Source: Campylobacter concisus
GTDB lineage: Bacteria; Campylobacterota; Campylobacteria; Campylobacterales; Campylobacteraceae
DNA length: 64,000 bases
Direction of reading: 5' to 3'
Assembly (NCBI RefSeq): GCF_003049735.1
Contig: NZ_PIRM01000004.1
Span: 1-64,000, forward strand
In this document: positions 20,234-28,701 of the stretch, piece by piece
Layout: every line of letters starts with the position of its first letter
How positions within the stretch are numbered: the first letter of the stretch is position 1
Notes under the pieces: model-generated
What the model saw: the letters and a program-made list of their open reading frames with translations, nothing else
Told to the model about the DNA's origin: nothing
Databases searched by the model: none
Translations under genes and position numbers: made by a program

Positions 20234-21030
20234 TTAGAATCTATAAGCAAACTGAAGTTTTTACGCTGCTTTGATCTTTTTTGCCAAAAGATTGTGCTAT
20301 GCCAAAATTTATGAGTGTCGCATAAGTTAGCGTATATCTTAGACCGACCTCAACCTCTGAGCTCGTGCCTTTTTGAGTTAGGCTGATCTCCTCGTCTTCT
20401 TGGATCACTGCTATTTTTGATTTTGTATTAAATTTATACTCAGCACTAATTTTTCCATAAGGATTAAATTTGCCAGCATCATAGGCTATTTTTGAGTAAA
20501 TTTTAGCTCTACTTGATGTAACGCTGCTAAATTTTAATGTGCTTTGTCCGATATCTGCCTCATCGCTACCGACATAAGAGAGTGCGTAGTTTAGCCCACT
20601 ATCAAGCATAAAACTATCAAATTTTATCTTTTTGCCGACGCCAAAGCTAGCATTGTAATATGGCATTGAGATTTTATAATCCACATCTTTTGCATCAACC
20701 TTAGTTTGGCTTCTACCAGCTTTTGCCATGAGATCGATATAAAAATCACGCGGTAAATTTAGCCTTGAAAAAATACCAAGTCCATAGTTTCTAACTCTGC
20801 CATCTATTTTGGCATCTTCGTTGCTGTTATCAAATGTTGGCATAGCAAAAGCCCCAAGCATAGACTCGCCATTTTTATTTTTACTTTGCTAGAATTCACA
20901 TCACTTCTATCTGTTAAATCAATATAAACACCTGATTGTCTACTTTTTTCGATAGTAGAACCAATTATATTAACTTCGTTGTGCGTTGCATTTGCTCTGG
21001 CTCCACTAGTAAAATTTATCCATTTTAATT
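20234..21030 (-). pseudogene. Autotransporter beta-barrel fragment, frameshifted at both ends
   Basis: The longest intact frame (20241-20861) encodes about 206 residues with alternating beta-strand pattern, typical of an autotransporter translocator (YNASFGVGKKIKFDSF, VGLRYTLTYATLINFG). It ends abnormally in VKTSVCL. Dropping one A from the A5 run near 20257 gives VKLQFAYRF followed by TAA at 20234-20236, the proper barrel terminus with a final Phe. At the other end, upstream sequence (about 20880-21030) reads in another frame as passenger-like NATHNEVNIIGSTIEKSRQ, joined to the barrel across another A-rich run near 20875-20885. No start codon, signal peptide or full passenger is left, so this is a remnant or a heavily eroded gene. 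A sequencing error in A-runs could explain the shifts but not the missing N-terminal part. Confidence 0.7.
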
Positions 21031-21123
21031 ATTTTATTTCTAAAAAATTTTTATTAGAAATTTTAGCCTTAAGATCGATTTTTCAAAAACAAACTTTTAC
21101 TAATTTTCATCTATAATCACTCC

Positions 21124-22386
21124 ATGAAAAACGAAGTGCAAAAATTTTATGCCGTCATTGATCTAAAGTCATTTTACGCCTCAGTTGAGTGCGTGGAGCG
21201 AGGACTTGACCCGTTTAAAGCCGATCTGGTCGTGGCTGACGATAGTCGTGGCAACGGAAGTGTTTGCCTAGCCGTTAGTCCAGCTCTTAGAGCCAAAGGT
21301 GTGAAAAATAGATGCAGGCTTTTTGAAATACCAAAGGCTATAAAATTTATCATCGCACCGCCTAGAATGCAGTTTTACATCGACTATGCGGCTAAAATTT
21401 ATGAGATATACCTAAAGTATGTTTCAAAAGATGATATCTACGTCTATTCTATCGATGAGGCCTTTATCGATCTTACTTCTTATGTTAAATTTTATAATAC
21501 CGACGCAAAATCCATAGCCAAAAAGATAATGGATGAAATTTTAAAAACTACTGGCGTGACGGCCACCTGTGGCATGGGCACAAATTTATACCTTGCAAAA
21601 ATCGCCCTTGATATCCTGGCTAAGCACAGTGATGATGGGATTGCATTTTTAGACGAGCAGCTTTATAAAGAACGTCTTTGGACACATCAACCGTTAGATG
21701 ACTTTTGGCGTATCGGTAAGCAAACTAGGCTAAAGCTGGAAAAACATGGAATTTTTTGTATGAAAGATATAGCAAATGCTCCGAGAAGCTTGCTTGAGAA
21801 ATTTTTTGGAGTTGATGCATATATAACAATAGACCACGCAAATGGCATAGAGCCAACGACAATAGCTGACATAAAAGCATATAAACCAAGCACAAAATCC
21901 TACTTTAGCTCTGAAATTTTACCAAGAGACTACGAGCGTTGTGAGGCGGTAGTCGTACTAAAAGAGATGGCTGATAGGCTAGCGCTTAGGATGATCAACA
22001 AAGAAGTAATGGCAAGTGGAATAACGATAAATATAAAATTTGCCGACAAGCTTGAGCCACTACAACGTGCAAGCGTTCGGTTTAAAACACCAACAAATGT
22101 TTCAAGCATGCTGATGAGTTCAGCCGAAGAGTTGCTCTTAAATAAGATAAAAAATGTTGGGCTCATTAGGCAAATTAGCATTAGTGCAAATGACGTAGTA
22201 AAAGAGAGCCTAGCTCACTCTAGTCTTTTTGAGGATGATACTAAAGAAAAGGCAGTTTTAAAATCCCTAAATCTCATAAAAGAAAAATTTGGTAAAAACT
22301 CGGTTTTAAGAGCGATCGATCTACTACCAGAAGCCACTGGGCAAGACCGAAATAAAAAGATCGGAGGGCACAAAAGTGGCGAGTAA
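21124..22386 (+). CDS. Y-family (DinB/UmuC-type) DNA polymerase
   Basis: This 420-residue translesion polymerase has the catalytic palm motifs: AVIDLKSFYASVE at about 10-22 (first Asp and the Tyr steric gate region), and YSIDEAFIDL at about 107-116 (Asp-Glu pair). A helix-hairpin-helix thumb follows, then the little-finger domain. It lacks the LexA-like partner UmuD; instead a YolD-like gene overlaps its 3' end. This pairing is known from Bacillus UvrX/YqjW-YolD systems and from phages. It would copy across damaged bases. The start ATG at 21124 is preceded by an AT-rich leader without a strong ribosome site. Confidence 0.85.
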   Translation: MKNEVQKFYAVIDLKSFYASVECVERGLDPFKADLVVADDSRGNGSVCLAVSPALRAKGVKNRCRLFEIPKAIKFIIAPPRMQFYIDYAAKIYEIYLKYVSKDDIYVYSIDEAFIDLTSYVKFYNTDAKSIAKKIMDEILKTTGVTATCGMGTNLYLAKIALDILAKHSDDGIAFLDEQLYKERLWTHQPLDDFWRIGKQTRLKLEKHGIFCMKDIANAPRSLLEKFFGVDAYITIDHANGIEPTTIADIKAYKPSTKSYFSSEILPRDYERCEAVVVLKEMADRLALRMINKEVMASGITINIKFADKLEPLQRASVRFKTPTNVSSMLMSSAEELLLNKIKNVGLIRQISISANDVVKESLAHSSLFEDDTKEKAVLKSLNLIKEKFGKNSVLRAIDLLPEATGQDRNKKIGGHKSGE

Positions 22387-22684
22387 AGATAGAGCAAAAA
22401 TTTTTAGCTCGTTTAATCCGCTATCAACCTTAGAGCGAGCCTTACGACAAAAAGAGCGTGAGAAATGCGAAAAACTAGAGCTTGATGAGAGCAAAGTCGA
22501 TGAAATTTTAAAAAAGATAAGCAGGCTAAGAGCAGCTGATGAAGTATACGTAAGCTACCATGACGGTTATACCTATGCAAGTATTAGAGGGCTAATCTCC
22601 GATGTAAATTTCAAAAATAAAACTCTTATGGTTGTAAAAACTAGGATCAAATTTGAAGATATAAATGACCTAAAAATAATTTAG
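22376..22684 (+). CDS. YolD-like small protein
   Basis: This 102-residue protein starts at GTG 22376, inside the end of the polymerase gene, with GGAGGG about 9 bases upstream. The N-terminal half is charged and helical (KDRAKIFSSFNPLSTLERALRQ in part). The C-terminal half reads EVYVSYHDGYTYASIRGLI and KIKFEDINDLKII-like RIKFEDINDLKI, matching the beta-rich YolD-like family fold (DGY then IxxID and final FxDIxxI). YolD proteins accompany Y-family polymerases in Gram-positive bacteria and may take the role of UmuD; the biochemical function is not established. The 11-base overlap supports co-expression. Confidence 0.7.
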   Translation: MASKDRAKIFSSFNPLSTLERALRQKEREKCEKLELDESKVDEILKKISRLRAADEVYVSYHDGYTYASIRGLISDVNFKNKTLMVVKTRIKFEDINDLKII

Positions 22685-22703
22685 CCCCCAAACGAGGGCT
22701 AAA
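22680..22703. terminator. Bidirectional terminator between the YolD gene and the reductase gene
   Basis: TTTAGCCC (22680-22687) pairs with GGGCTAAA (22696-22703) around an 8-base loop. The flanks are T-rich on the plus side (TTTATAT) and A/T-rich on the minus side. It overlaps the last codon of the YolD gene, and the reductase stop is 13 bases away, so it serves both convergent genes. Confidence 0.7.
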
Positions 22704-22715
22704 TTTATATAAAAT

Positions 22716-25157
22716 CTACAAAGATTGTAAAATTTTTGGTTTAGAAAAGGCAGTTATTGGTTTGATCTCGCCTTTATATTTTTCAAGATCAGCTAGTATC
22801 GTATGTCCGCAGTTGCTTTGAGCGATACTAGATGTGCCTTTGTCGCGTGTTAGGACATTGATGCAGCCATGCTTGCAAAGGCTCTTCTCGCCTAACACTT
22901 CAGGGTCGTACCACGCACCTTCGCAAATAGCGATGACGTGCTCTGGGATGATGTCAGTGACAAGCGCACCGACCAGAATTTCGCCCCTGTCGTTAAATAC
23001 TCTCACCACGTCGCCAGTCGCGATGCCTTTTTTCTTAGCGTCGTTTGTGTTTATTAACATCGGCTCTCTTGCGCTTACTTCAGCGTAGTTTCTAATTATT
23101 GAGTTATTTAGCTGAGAGTGCAAGCGGTATCTTGAGTGTGGGGTTGTGATGCTAAATGGATATTTCTTAGCTTTTTCACTACCAAGCCACTCAAACGGCT
23201 CGATCCAAGCAAAGTGTGGAGCAAAGTCTTTGTAACCAAATTTAGCGATAGTTGGAGAGTATATCTCTATCTTGCCTGATGGCGTGCCAAGGCGATTTTT
23301 GTGCGGATTTTCTCTAAATGCACTAAGTCTTGTGTAGTATTTTGTCTCTTCATTGTCTTTGTCAAATTTGACATAGCCCTCTTTCCAAAACTCATCAAAG
23401 CTTGGCATTTTAAGATCTAGTGCCTTAGCTTGCTCTACTGCGTCTGCGTAAAATTCTTTTGCCCAGCCAAGCTCATCTTTACCCTCAGTAAAGACCTCTT
23501 CTCTGCCCCAGCGTTTGCAAATTTGTGAGCATATCCAGTAGTCGCTTCTACTTTCGCCCATTGGCTCAACTACTGGTTTGTATGCCACGATGTATTCGCT
23601 TGATGGGACGCTTTGGTTGATGTCATTTCTCTCGACTTCAAGTGCCACTGGTAAGACGATATCGCTTAGTTTAGCTGTGCTTGTCCAGTATGGCTCAGCT
23701 GTGATAACAGTATCAAATTTACGCCACGCTTTAACGGCGTTATTTACGTCCTGATGCCTTGTAAACATCGAACCAGAGGCCATATAAGCTACTCTCATAT
23801 GTGGAAGTTTGATCTTAGAGCCATCATAATCTAACTCTTTGCCAGGATTTTGCAAAGCTTCGATTGATCTTGAAGATGGGATGGTTACGTTTTTAAATTT
23901 CTTCCATGGAGCACCATCTACATTTTCATATTTCTCGCTTATCCTAGTACTGATACCTTTTAGAGCAGGTGCTATCTTATCAGTACTGCCGTTTCCGTAG
24001 TAGAGGTTAAACTCAAATCCAAGACCCTCTTTGCCGATGTGGCCAAGCATCGCACTAAGTGTTACGATACCCCAAAAGCCCATTTCGCCATGGTCTTGTC
24101 TTTGAAGTGATCTACCAGCGATGATAATGCTTGGCTCTTTTGCGAGTACAGTAGCAAATTTTGCAATCTCTTCAGCTTTTACGCCACAAATTTTACTAGC
24201 CCAGTTTATATCTTTTACCACTTTGTCGGTTGTGCCAAGCAAGTAGTCTTTAAATTTATTGAAACCAACTGTGTATTTTTTTATAAATTCTTCGTCATAA
24301 AGATTGTTTTCATAAAGATAGTGGCACATACCAAGCATCATTGCTACGTCAGTATTTGGACGAACGATGATAGCTTCAGAGTCAAGGTATCTTGTGGTGT
24401 CGTTTTTAAAGACGCAAACACTATAAGTTTTTATGCCTGCCTCTTTTATCTTTTTGATGCCAAGATAGCCATCATGTGTTGGTGGCTGCCATGAAATTTG
24501 ACCAGTCACAAGCGGGTCAGTACCCCAAAATACAACATTTTTAGCGTTTTTAGCGATAGCCTCCCACTTTGTCGGAGCATCATAAACGGCGCTGTTGCCT
24601 AAAACGTGAGGCATGATGACAAGGCCAGCACCCGTTGAGTAGTCGCCGCTCTCTTCTACGTATCCGCCAAGCACTTTTAGCATCCTGTGACCAACGGTTC
24701 TGCCCCAGCTGATCTTACCGCTGCCACCCCACCAGTAGCATTCGCCGTAGATGCTTTCAGGGCCATATTTGTCAAAATTTTCTTTTAAGGCTTTTGCAGC
24801 TAAATCAAGTGCTGTATCCCAGCTAACACGCACAAATTCTTCCTTGCCACGAAGCTCACTTTTTGCTGCGCCTTTTGCCTTTAAGTAGCTCTTTCTTACG
24901 TATGGATAGAGCACGCGGCTTTCGTTTTGGATGAGGTCTGGCAAGCTATTATTCATGGTATTTGGGAATTTATCGCCCTCAAATGGATCAACAGAGACGA
25001 TTTGATTTGAGTTGGTATTTGCCCAAAATAGCCCAAATCTATTTGCGCCAAAGGTTTTGTTTTGGTCAAAAATGGTTTTTGTCACGCCTTCAATCCTACT
25101 TGCTTGTGCCGCAGTGGCTGCAAGCGCAGAAAATTTTATGAAATCTCGTCTTTTCAT
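22716..25157 (-). CDS. Periplasmic molybdopterin oxidoreductase, TorA/BisC type (TMAO/DMSO/biotin-sulfoxide reductase family)
   Basis: This 813-residue enzyme has a twin-arginine signal (KRRDFIKFSALAAT), so it is exported folded with its cofactor. There is no N-terminal [4Fe-4S] cysteine motif, as in the TorA/DorA/BisC group. GDYSTGAG at about 172-179 places a Ser as the molybdenum ligand. Further bis-MGD binding segments include FWGTDPLVTGQISWQ and the C-terminal cofactor-binding domain (LVTDIIPEHVIAI). It reduces TMAO, DMSO or related S/N-oxides as an anaerobic electron acceptor. The upstream gene encodes its likely monohaem cytochrome c donor, 20 bases away; the pair corresponds to the C. 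jejuni Cj0264c-Cj0265c arrangement. The exact substrate range is not visible. Confidence 0.88.
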   Translation of the reverse strand: MKRRDFIKFSALAATAAQASRIEGVTKTIFDQNKTFGANRFGLFWANTNSNQIVSVDPFEGDKFPNTMNNSLPDLIQNESRVLYPYVRKSYLKAKGAAKSELRGKEEFVRVSWDTALDLAAKALKENFDKYGPESIYGECYWWGGSGKISWGRTVGHRMLKVLGGYVEESGDYSTGAGLVIMPHVLGNSAVYDAPTKWEAIAKNAKNVVFWGTDPLVTGQISWQPPTHDGYLGIKKIKEAGIKTYSVCVFKNDTTRYLDSEAIIVRPNTDVAMMLGMCHYLYENNLYDEEFIKKYTVGFNKFKDYLLGTTDKVVKDINWASKICGVKAEEIAKFATVLAKEPSIIIAGRSLQRQDHGEMGFWGIVTLSAMLGHIGKEGLGFEFNLYYGNGSTDKIAPALKGISTRISEKYENVDGAPWKKFKNVTIPSSRSIEALQNPGKELDYDGSKIKLPHMRVAYMASGSMFTRHQDVNNAVKAWRKFDTVITAEPYWTSTAKLSDIVLPVALEVERNDINQSVPSSEYIVAYKPVVEPMGESRSDYWICSQICKRWGREEVFTEGKDELGWAKEFYADAVEQAKALDLKMPSFDEFWKEGYVKFDKDNEETKYYTRLSAFRENPHKNRLGTPSGKIEIYSPTIAKFGYKDFAPHFAWIEPFEWLGSEKAKKYPFSITTPHSRYRLHSQLNNSIIRNYAEVSAREPMLINTNDAKKKGIATGDVVRVFNDRGEILVGALVTDIIPEHVIAICEGAWYDPEVLGEKSLCKHGCINVLTRDKGTSSIAQSNCGHTILADLEKYKGEIKPITAFSKPKILQSL

Positions 25158-25177
25158 ATTTTCTCCCTTATGAAAAT

Positions 25178-25747
25178 TTATTTTACTTTTTTGGCATTGT
25201 GTTGTAAGTATTTGAGCACTAAATTTAGGTCAGTTTCGTCTAGTGCTACAAATTTTGCATCGACCATTCCAGCTAAATTTGCTGGCCACTGAGCCGCTGT
25301 AAAGCTGTTTGGTTCATGTAGCCTGTGACATGCCGAGCAGGTCTCTTCGTAAATTTTCTTTGCCTTTGCGTAAAGCTCTTTTTGGTTGCCACCAAGTGCG
25401 TCATTTGGCACTTCATAAACGCCATCAACTTGATACCAAACCTCGCCGTAGTCGTCTTCAAGGTCTTTTACTTTTTTGAAATTTGCCTCGCTCTCGTCAT
25501 TAAAAGCTACAAAAACTTCAGGATCTTCTATACTTCTTTGAAGTTGGGCTAAATAGTTTGCCGAAACTACGCCATTAACCTTGATCTTACTCGTTTTATC
25601 ACCTTTTTCGACGACTTCAACTGGCGTTAAAACCTCGATCTTTCCTATCATCTTGCCATCTAGCGTTATATTGGCATCTTTTGCGATGACATCGGCACTA
25701 AAAGCAAGACTACATGCTAAGACAGGGGCTAAAAATAGCATTTTCAT
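25178..25747 (-). CDS. Monohaem c-type cytochrome, electron donor to the TorA-like reductase
   Basis: This 189-residue periplasmic protein has a cleavable signal peptide (MKMLFLAPVLACSLAFSA) and a single haem c site CSACH near residue 137 in the C-terminal third; the Met/His axial partner is not certain. The first ~110 residues are a separate beta-rich domain without known motif (DGKMIGKIEVLTPVEVV). It is 20 bases upstream of the reductase on the same strand and lies where its C. jejuni counterpart (Cj0265c) lies. It probably accepts electrons from the quinol pool chain and passes them to the reductase. TAAGGATTG precedes the ATG. Confidence 0.85.
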   Translation of the reverse strand: MKMLFLAPVLACSLAFSADVIAKDANITLDGKMIGKIEVLTPVEVVEKGDKTSKIKVNGVVSANYLAQLQRSIEDPEVFVAFNDESEANFKKVKDLEDDYGEVWYQVDGVYEVPNDALGGNQKELYAKAKKIYEETCSACHRLHEPNSFTAAQWPANLAGMVDAKFVALDETDLNLVLKYLQHNAKKVK

Positions 25748-26172
25748 GTTGCAATCCTTAAAAATAAAATTTAAAAAAATCTTATAACCTAATGGCTTAA
25801 AATTACATTGTTGTATTTAGCTTTATTTAAGAAAGTTAATATTCATTTTTATTAAAAATAAGATTTGGCAGAAAATTTATCAATGAGTTTTATTGGATGG
25901 CTTAATTGCTGAAGGTATAAGTAAAATTTTTCTAGCTTACAAGCTCTGTAAAAATTTTAATTATGGATCTAGTGAAGTAAAAATTTAACTTTACTTCACT
26001 AGCTACTATAAAAAGTATGGCAAAGTTTTTATAAACTTAAAAACATAAATTAGTAAAACTCTTACAGTATTTATAAATATACTAAAAGTTACTACTCTAC
26101 ATTGCTGGCTATGCTAAGACTTTCTAGAGTTTTATCGTTTTAAAATTTTTGTCAAAACGCCTTATTGTCAAT
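25748..26172. other. AT-rich intergenic region of 425 bases
   Basis: I see no gene here. The part next to the cytochrome gene must contain the promoter of the minus-strand reductase operon; a TATAAG-like box occurs near 25785 on the minus strand. The remainder up to 26172 is AT-rich with no clear repeats, and marks the change into the following GC-rich block. Confidence 0.5.
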
Positions 26173-26861
26173 TTAACAGCTTTGCTTATCGCCTAGCTCG
26201 CACGCCTTTTTTCGCATTTGCTTTGCCTTTTTCGCGTCTTTTTTTACTTGCTCGTATCTGTTTTCGTTGAAATTTCCCTCATACAGCCACGCCGCTCTCG
26301 CGCAGCCGCCTACGTAGCCTAGCTTACACGAGCGCTCGTAATACTCCATCATCTCGCCAATATCGCCTCCCGTTCGCTCTATCATCCAACCCACGTTGTA
26401 GCATCCGGGAGCGTATTTTTTGTTGCATAGGGTATTGTTTATCGCAAACGACTGCACCTCGTCGCCCAGCTCTTCTTGTATGAAATTGGCTAGCGCCAAG
26501 CAACCGGCAAATACTCGTAAAGGACGCAGCTAGCCTTGTAATACGCGCTAATCTTAGTCTCGCGCTCGCTCTTATCCGCGGCTTTTACTAGGTTGTTTTT
26601 ATAAAGTTCGCCCAGATAAAAGCAGCCCTCGCCGTCTCCTTTGGCGCAGGCTAGGCTAAATAGCCCCTCCGCCGCGCCGTAGTCTTGCTTTAAGTTAACA
26701 GCTACCATGCCCGCTTGCACGCACTCTTTGGTGGCGTTTAGGTCTGGATTTTTGCATTTTTTGAGCTTTTCTAGCGTATCTGCGGCTAGCAATGGCGAAA
26801 GGCCTGGCTCGCTAGCGAATAAATTTATCGCCGCAAGTAGCGCAAATAATAAGACTTTCAT
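26173..26861 (-). pseudogene. Cys-rich Sel1-like repeat protein split by a frameshift
   Basis: Two overlapping minus-strand frames (26490-26861 and 26173-26499) together make one secreted Sel1-repeat protein of about 225 residues. The first half has a signal peptide (MKVLLFALLAAINLFAS) and repeats with paired cysteines (LACAKGDGEGCFYLGELY). The second continues with repeats (KYAPGCYNVGWMIE, KLGYVGGCARAAWLYEG) and ends KACELGDKQSC. The switch is at about 26500: the first frame ends YLPVAWR, while the -1 frame there reads GCLALANF, which restores the repeat. Such proteins (Helicobacter Hcp family) are exported with disulfide-linked helix pairs. It may be a real frameshift mutation, a sequencing error, or programmed slippage. 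The sequence is GC-rich compared with the surroundings. Confidence 0.7.
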
Positions 26862-26880
26862 TTTTATCCTTTAAATTTAC

Positions 26881-27795
26881 CTAATCCCTCGCTTTGGCGA
26901 TGCAAGCGGCGATAGCCTGCATCAAGGCGCCGCGAAATCCGCCTTTTTCAAGCGCGGTAAGTCCTTCGATCGTGATTCCCGCCGGCGAGCAGACCTCGTC
27001 TTTTAGCGCGGCCGGGTGCTTGCCGCTTTGGATCAGACGCGCCGTACCTTCCACGGCTGCGCAGACGGAGTCGTAGCAAAGCCGCCTAGGCAGTCCGCCC
27101 CGCACGCCCGCATCGGCCGCAGCCTCTATAAAGGCGCACGCATACGCGGGCAGGCTTCCCGCGATACCCGTAAATGCGGCAAACCCGGCCTCGTCTATCT
27201 CGTAAATTTTACCGATTTTAGAGATTATCTCGCGCACGGTCTCTTTCTTAGCCTCGCTAAACCCAGCGTCAAAGCAAAGAGCCGTGGCTGACGCTCCGAT
27301 GCTAGCTGCTATATTTGGCATCGCGCGAGCGATATAAACGCCCTCGCCTACGATTTGCCTAGCGCGCTTTATGTCAAAACTCGGCGCCAAAAGAAGCAAA
27401 ATTTTGCCCGCAAGCTCGGGTGCGATCAGGCGCAAGATAACCTCGTAGCTAGCGGGCTTGGTAGCCAGCACGACCGCGTCCGCTTCGCGCACTAGATCCG
27501 TTTCGCTCGCGGTTATTTTTATGCCGAATCTTTGCCACAAAGCTTCGTTTTTGCTTCTGGCGCAGGCTATGATTTCAAATTTCGTCTTTTTTTCACATTC
27601 GCGCGGGCTCGCCGTATCGCTCGTTTGTGACAGATTTTCCGCCCCGCGCACCTCGCTGCCGCCGCTGGATTTTCGCTCGTCCTCAGCCGAGCTTCGTCCC
27701 GAGTTAGCCTCACTGCACTGAGTGCGCCAAAGCACCTCTATCATCGCGCCGCCCATATTTCCGCCGCCGATGAAACCGATTTTTACGCTTTTCAT
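26881..27795 (-). CDS. proC: Pyrroline-5-carboxylate reductase, with an unusual N-terminal insertion
   Basis: This 304-residue enzyme reduces pyrroline-5-carboxylate to proline with NAD(P)H. The Rossmann start IGFIGGGNMGGAMIEVL (residues 6-22), the AVVLATKP segment, ARAMPNIAASIGASATAL and the C-terminal dimer-domain motif VCSPAGITIEGL are clear. Usual length is about 265-275; the surplus is a 46-residue Ser/Glu/Arg-rich insertion at residues ~25-70, between the first helix and the second strand (FEIIACARS). It overlaps the lipoprotein gene by 4 bases (ATGA). The gene belongs to a GC-rich block with different codon use from its neighbours. Confidence 0.88.
   Translation of the reverse strand: MKSVKIGFIGGGNMGGAMIEVLWRTQCSEANSGRSSAEDERKSSGGSEVRGAENLSQTSDTASPRECEKKTKFEIIACARSKNEALWQRFGIKITASETDLVREADAVVLATKPASYEVILRLIAPELAGKILLLLAPSFDIKRARQIVGEGVYIARAMPNIAASIGASATALCFDAGFSEAKKETVREIISKIGKIYEIDEAGFAAFTGIAGSLPAYACAFIEAAADAGVRGGLPRRLCYDSVCAAVEGTARLIQSGKHPAALKDEVCSPAGITIEGLTALEKGGFRGALMQAIAACIAKARD
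27586..27723 (-). repeat. In-frame low-complexity insertion inside proC
   Basis: These bases encode about 46 residues rich in Ser, Glu, Arg and Gly (for example NSGRSSAEDERKSSGGSE) with no counterpart in ordinary ProC. The insertion keeps the frame and sits in a surface loop position of the Rossmann domain. It may be a mobile in-frame peptide-coding element similar in principle to Rickettsia palindromic elements, but I see no clean long palindrome. Confidence 0.45.
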
Positions 27796-28421
27796 TTCGC
27801 CGCTTTTTTTAGAGTGCCAATTTTGACCGCTTTGCCCGCGATCGCCGCATTTATCGCCATGCTATCCGCCCAGATAGCCCCCGTAACCTGTCCCGGCGCC
27901 AAGGTATAAACGCCGCCCGTCTGCGCCTCGTCGCTCGCCTTAAACTCGTTGCCCACGACCAGCTCATAGACATCCTTTGTGTCGTTTTCAAATTTGATCG
28001 CCGCTTTTAGCGTCGGGTCCATTTTCTGCTTCGCCGCACCCGCGTACTGCTCGAGTATGTTTTTACTAAGCTTGCCGTAGACGTCGCCGTCTTGGCTTAG
28101 ATATATCCGCACGGCGCGCTTATCCGAGTTTTTGCCGCCCTTTTCGCCCTTGCCGGCGCTAACGCTCATCTCATAGGCGGTTTCTCCAGTCGGGAAGTCC
28201 TTAAATTTAGCGTCCGGGACGAAAACCCGCACGTTGTCCGTTACCGTTTTCGTAACGTACGTCTGCGGCGTTATATCCGTTAGCACGATCGTGGATTTCA
28301 CGTCCGAGCTTTTATCCGAAATAAGCGCGGAGATCGGCACGCGCGTAAGTAGCGTCGTCTCGTAGCAGCCGCCAAAAATAAACGCGGCGGCGAGAGCAAA
28401 GATAAATTTTAGTTTTTTCAT
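27792..28421 (-). CDS. Lipoprotein of unknown function
   Basis: This 209-residue protein has a lipoprotein signal (MKKLKFIFALAAAFIFGGC; lipobox FGGC with Cys19). The mature part is mixed alpha/beta with no motif I recognise; it contains a Lys/Gly-rich loop (SAGKGEKGGKNSDKR) near residue 90 and ends in AAK. The family is not one I can name. It is coupled by ATGA overlap to proC, but a functional link is not obvious. Its GC-rich composition is shared with proC and the Sel1 gene and unlike typA on the other side. The 280 bases between it and typA hold only the terminator described below. Confidence 0.7.
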   Translation of the reverse strand: MKKLKFIFALAAAFIFGGCYETTLLTRVPISALISDKSSDVKSTIVLTDITPQTYVTKTVTDNVRVFVPDAKFKDFPTGETAYEMSVSAGKGEKGGKNSDKRAVRIYLSQDGDVYGKLSKNILEQYAGAAKQKMDPTLKAAIKFENDTKDVYELVVGNEFKASDEAQTGGVYTLAPGQVTGAIWADSMAINAAIAGKAVKIGTLKKAAK

Positions 28422-28663
28422 CGGTTCCCTTTAAATTTTCGCCGATTCTAGCATAAACTAAGCATTTTTGTATTGATTACATTAAAAGCAAAAATAGAAA
28501 AGTAAGTATGGTATTTTAAAGCATAAATAGTTTTAAGGTTGATAAATTTTAGATGAGAGAGAATGGCTCTATTTCGTCTTGAACAAAGCCAACTTAAATA
28601 AATAATGCAAAAAAATATGAGAAATTTATAGAAATTTATTTGCTGTTTTTAGAGTTCAATTAT

Positions 28664-28685
28664 TAGCCCCTTTACAAAGGGGCTA
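28664..28685 (-). terminator. Hairpin downstream of typA
   Basis: TAGCCCCTTT (28664-28673) pairs perfectly with AAAGGGGCTA (28676-28685) around a 2-base loop, 16 bases past the typA stop. The tail is not T-rich, so it may act as an mRNA 3'-end stabiliser as well as a terminator. Confidence 0.55.
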
Positions 28686-28701
28686 AAATGATAAAATTTG
28701 A

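Noticed and set aside
25748..26172. Hidden small gene between the cytochrome and Sel1 genes
   Set aside because: Only short AT-rich frames without ribosome sites were seen.
26490..26499. Programmed -1 ribosomal frameshift in the Sel1 gene
   Set aside because: No slippery heptamer or downstream structure is apparent at the joint.
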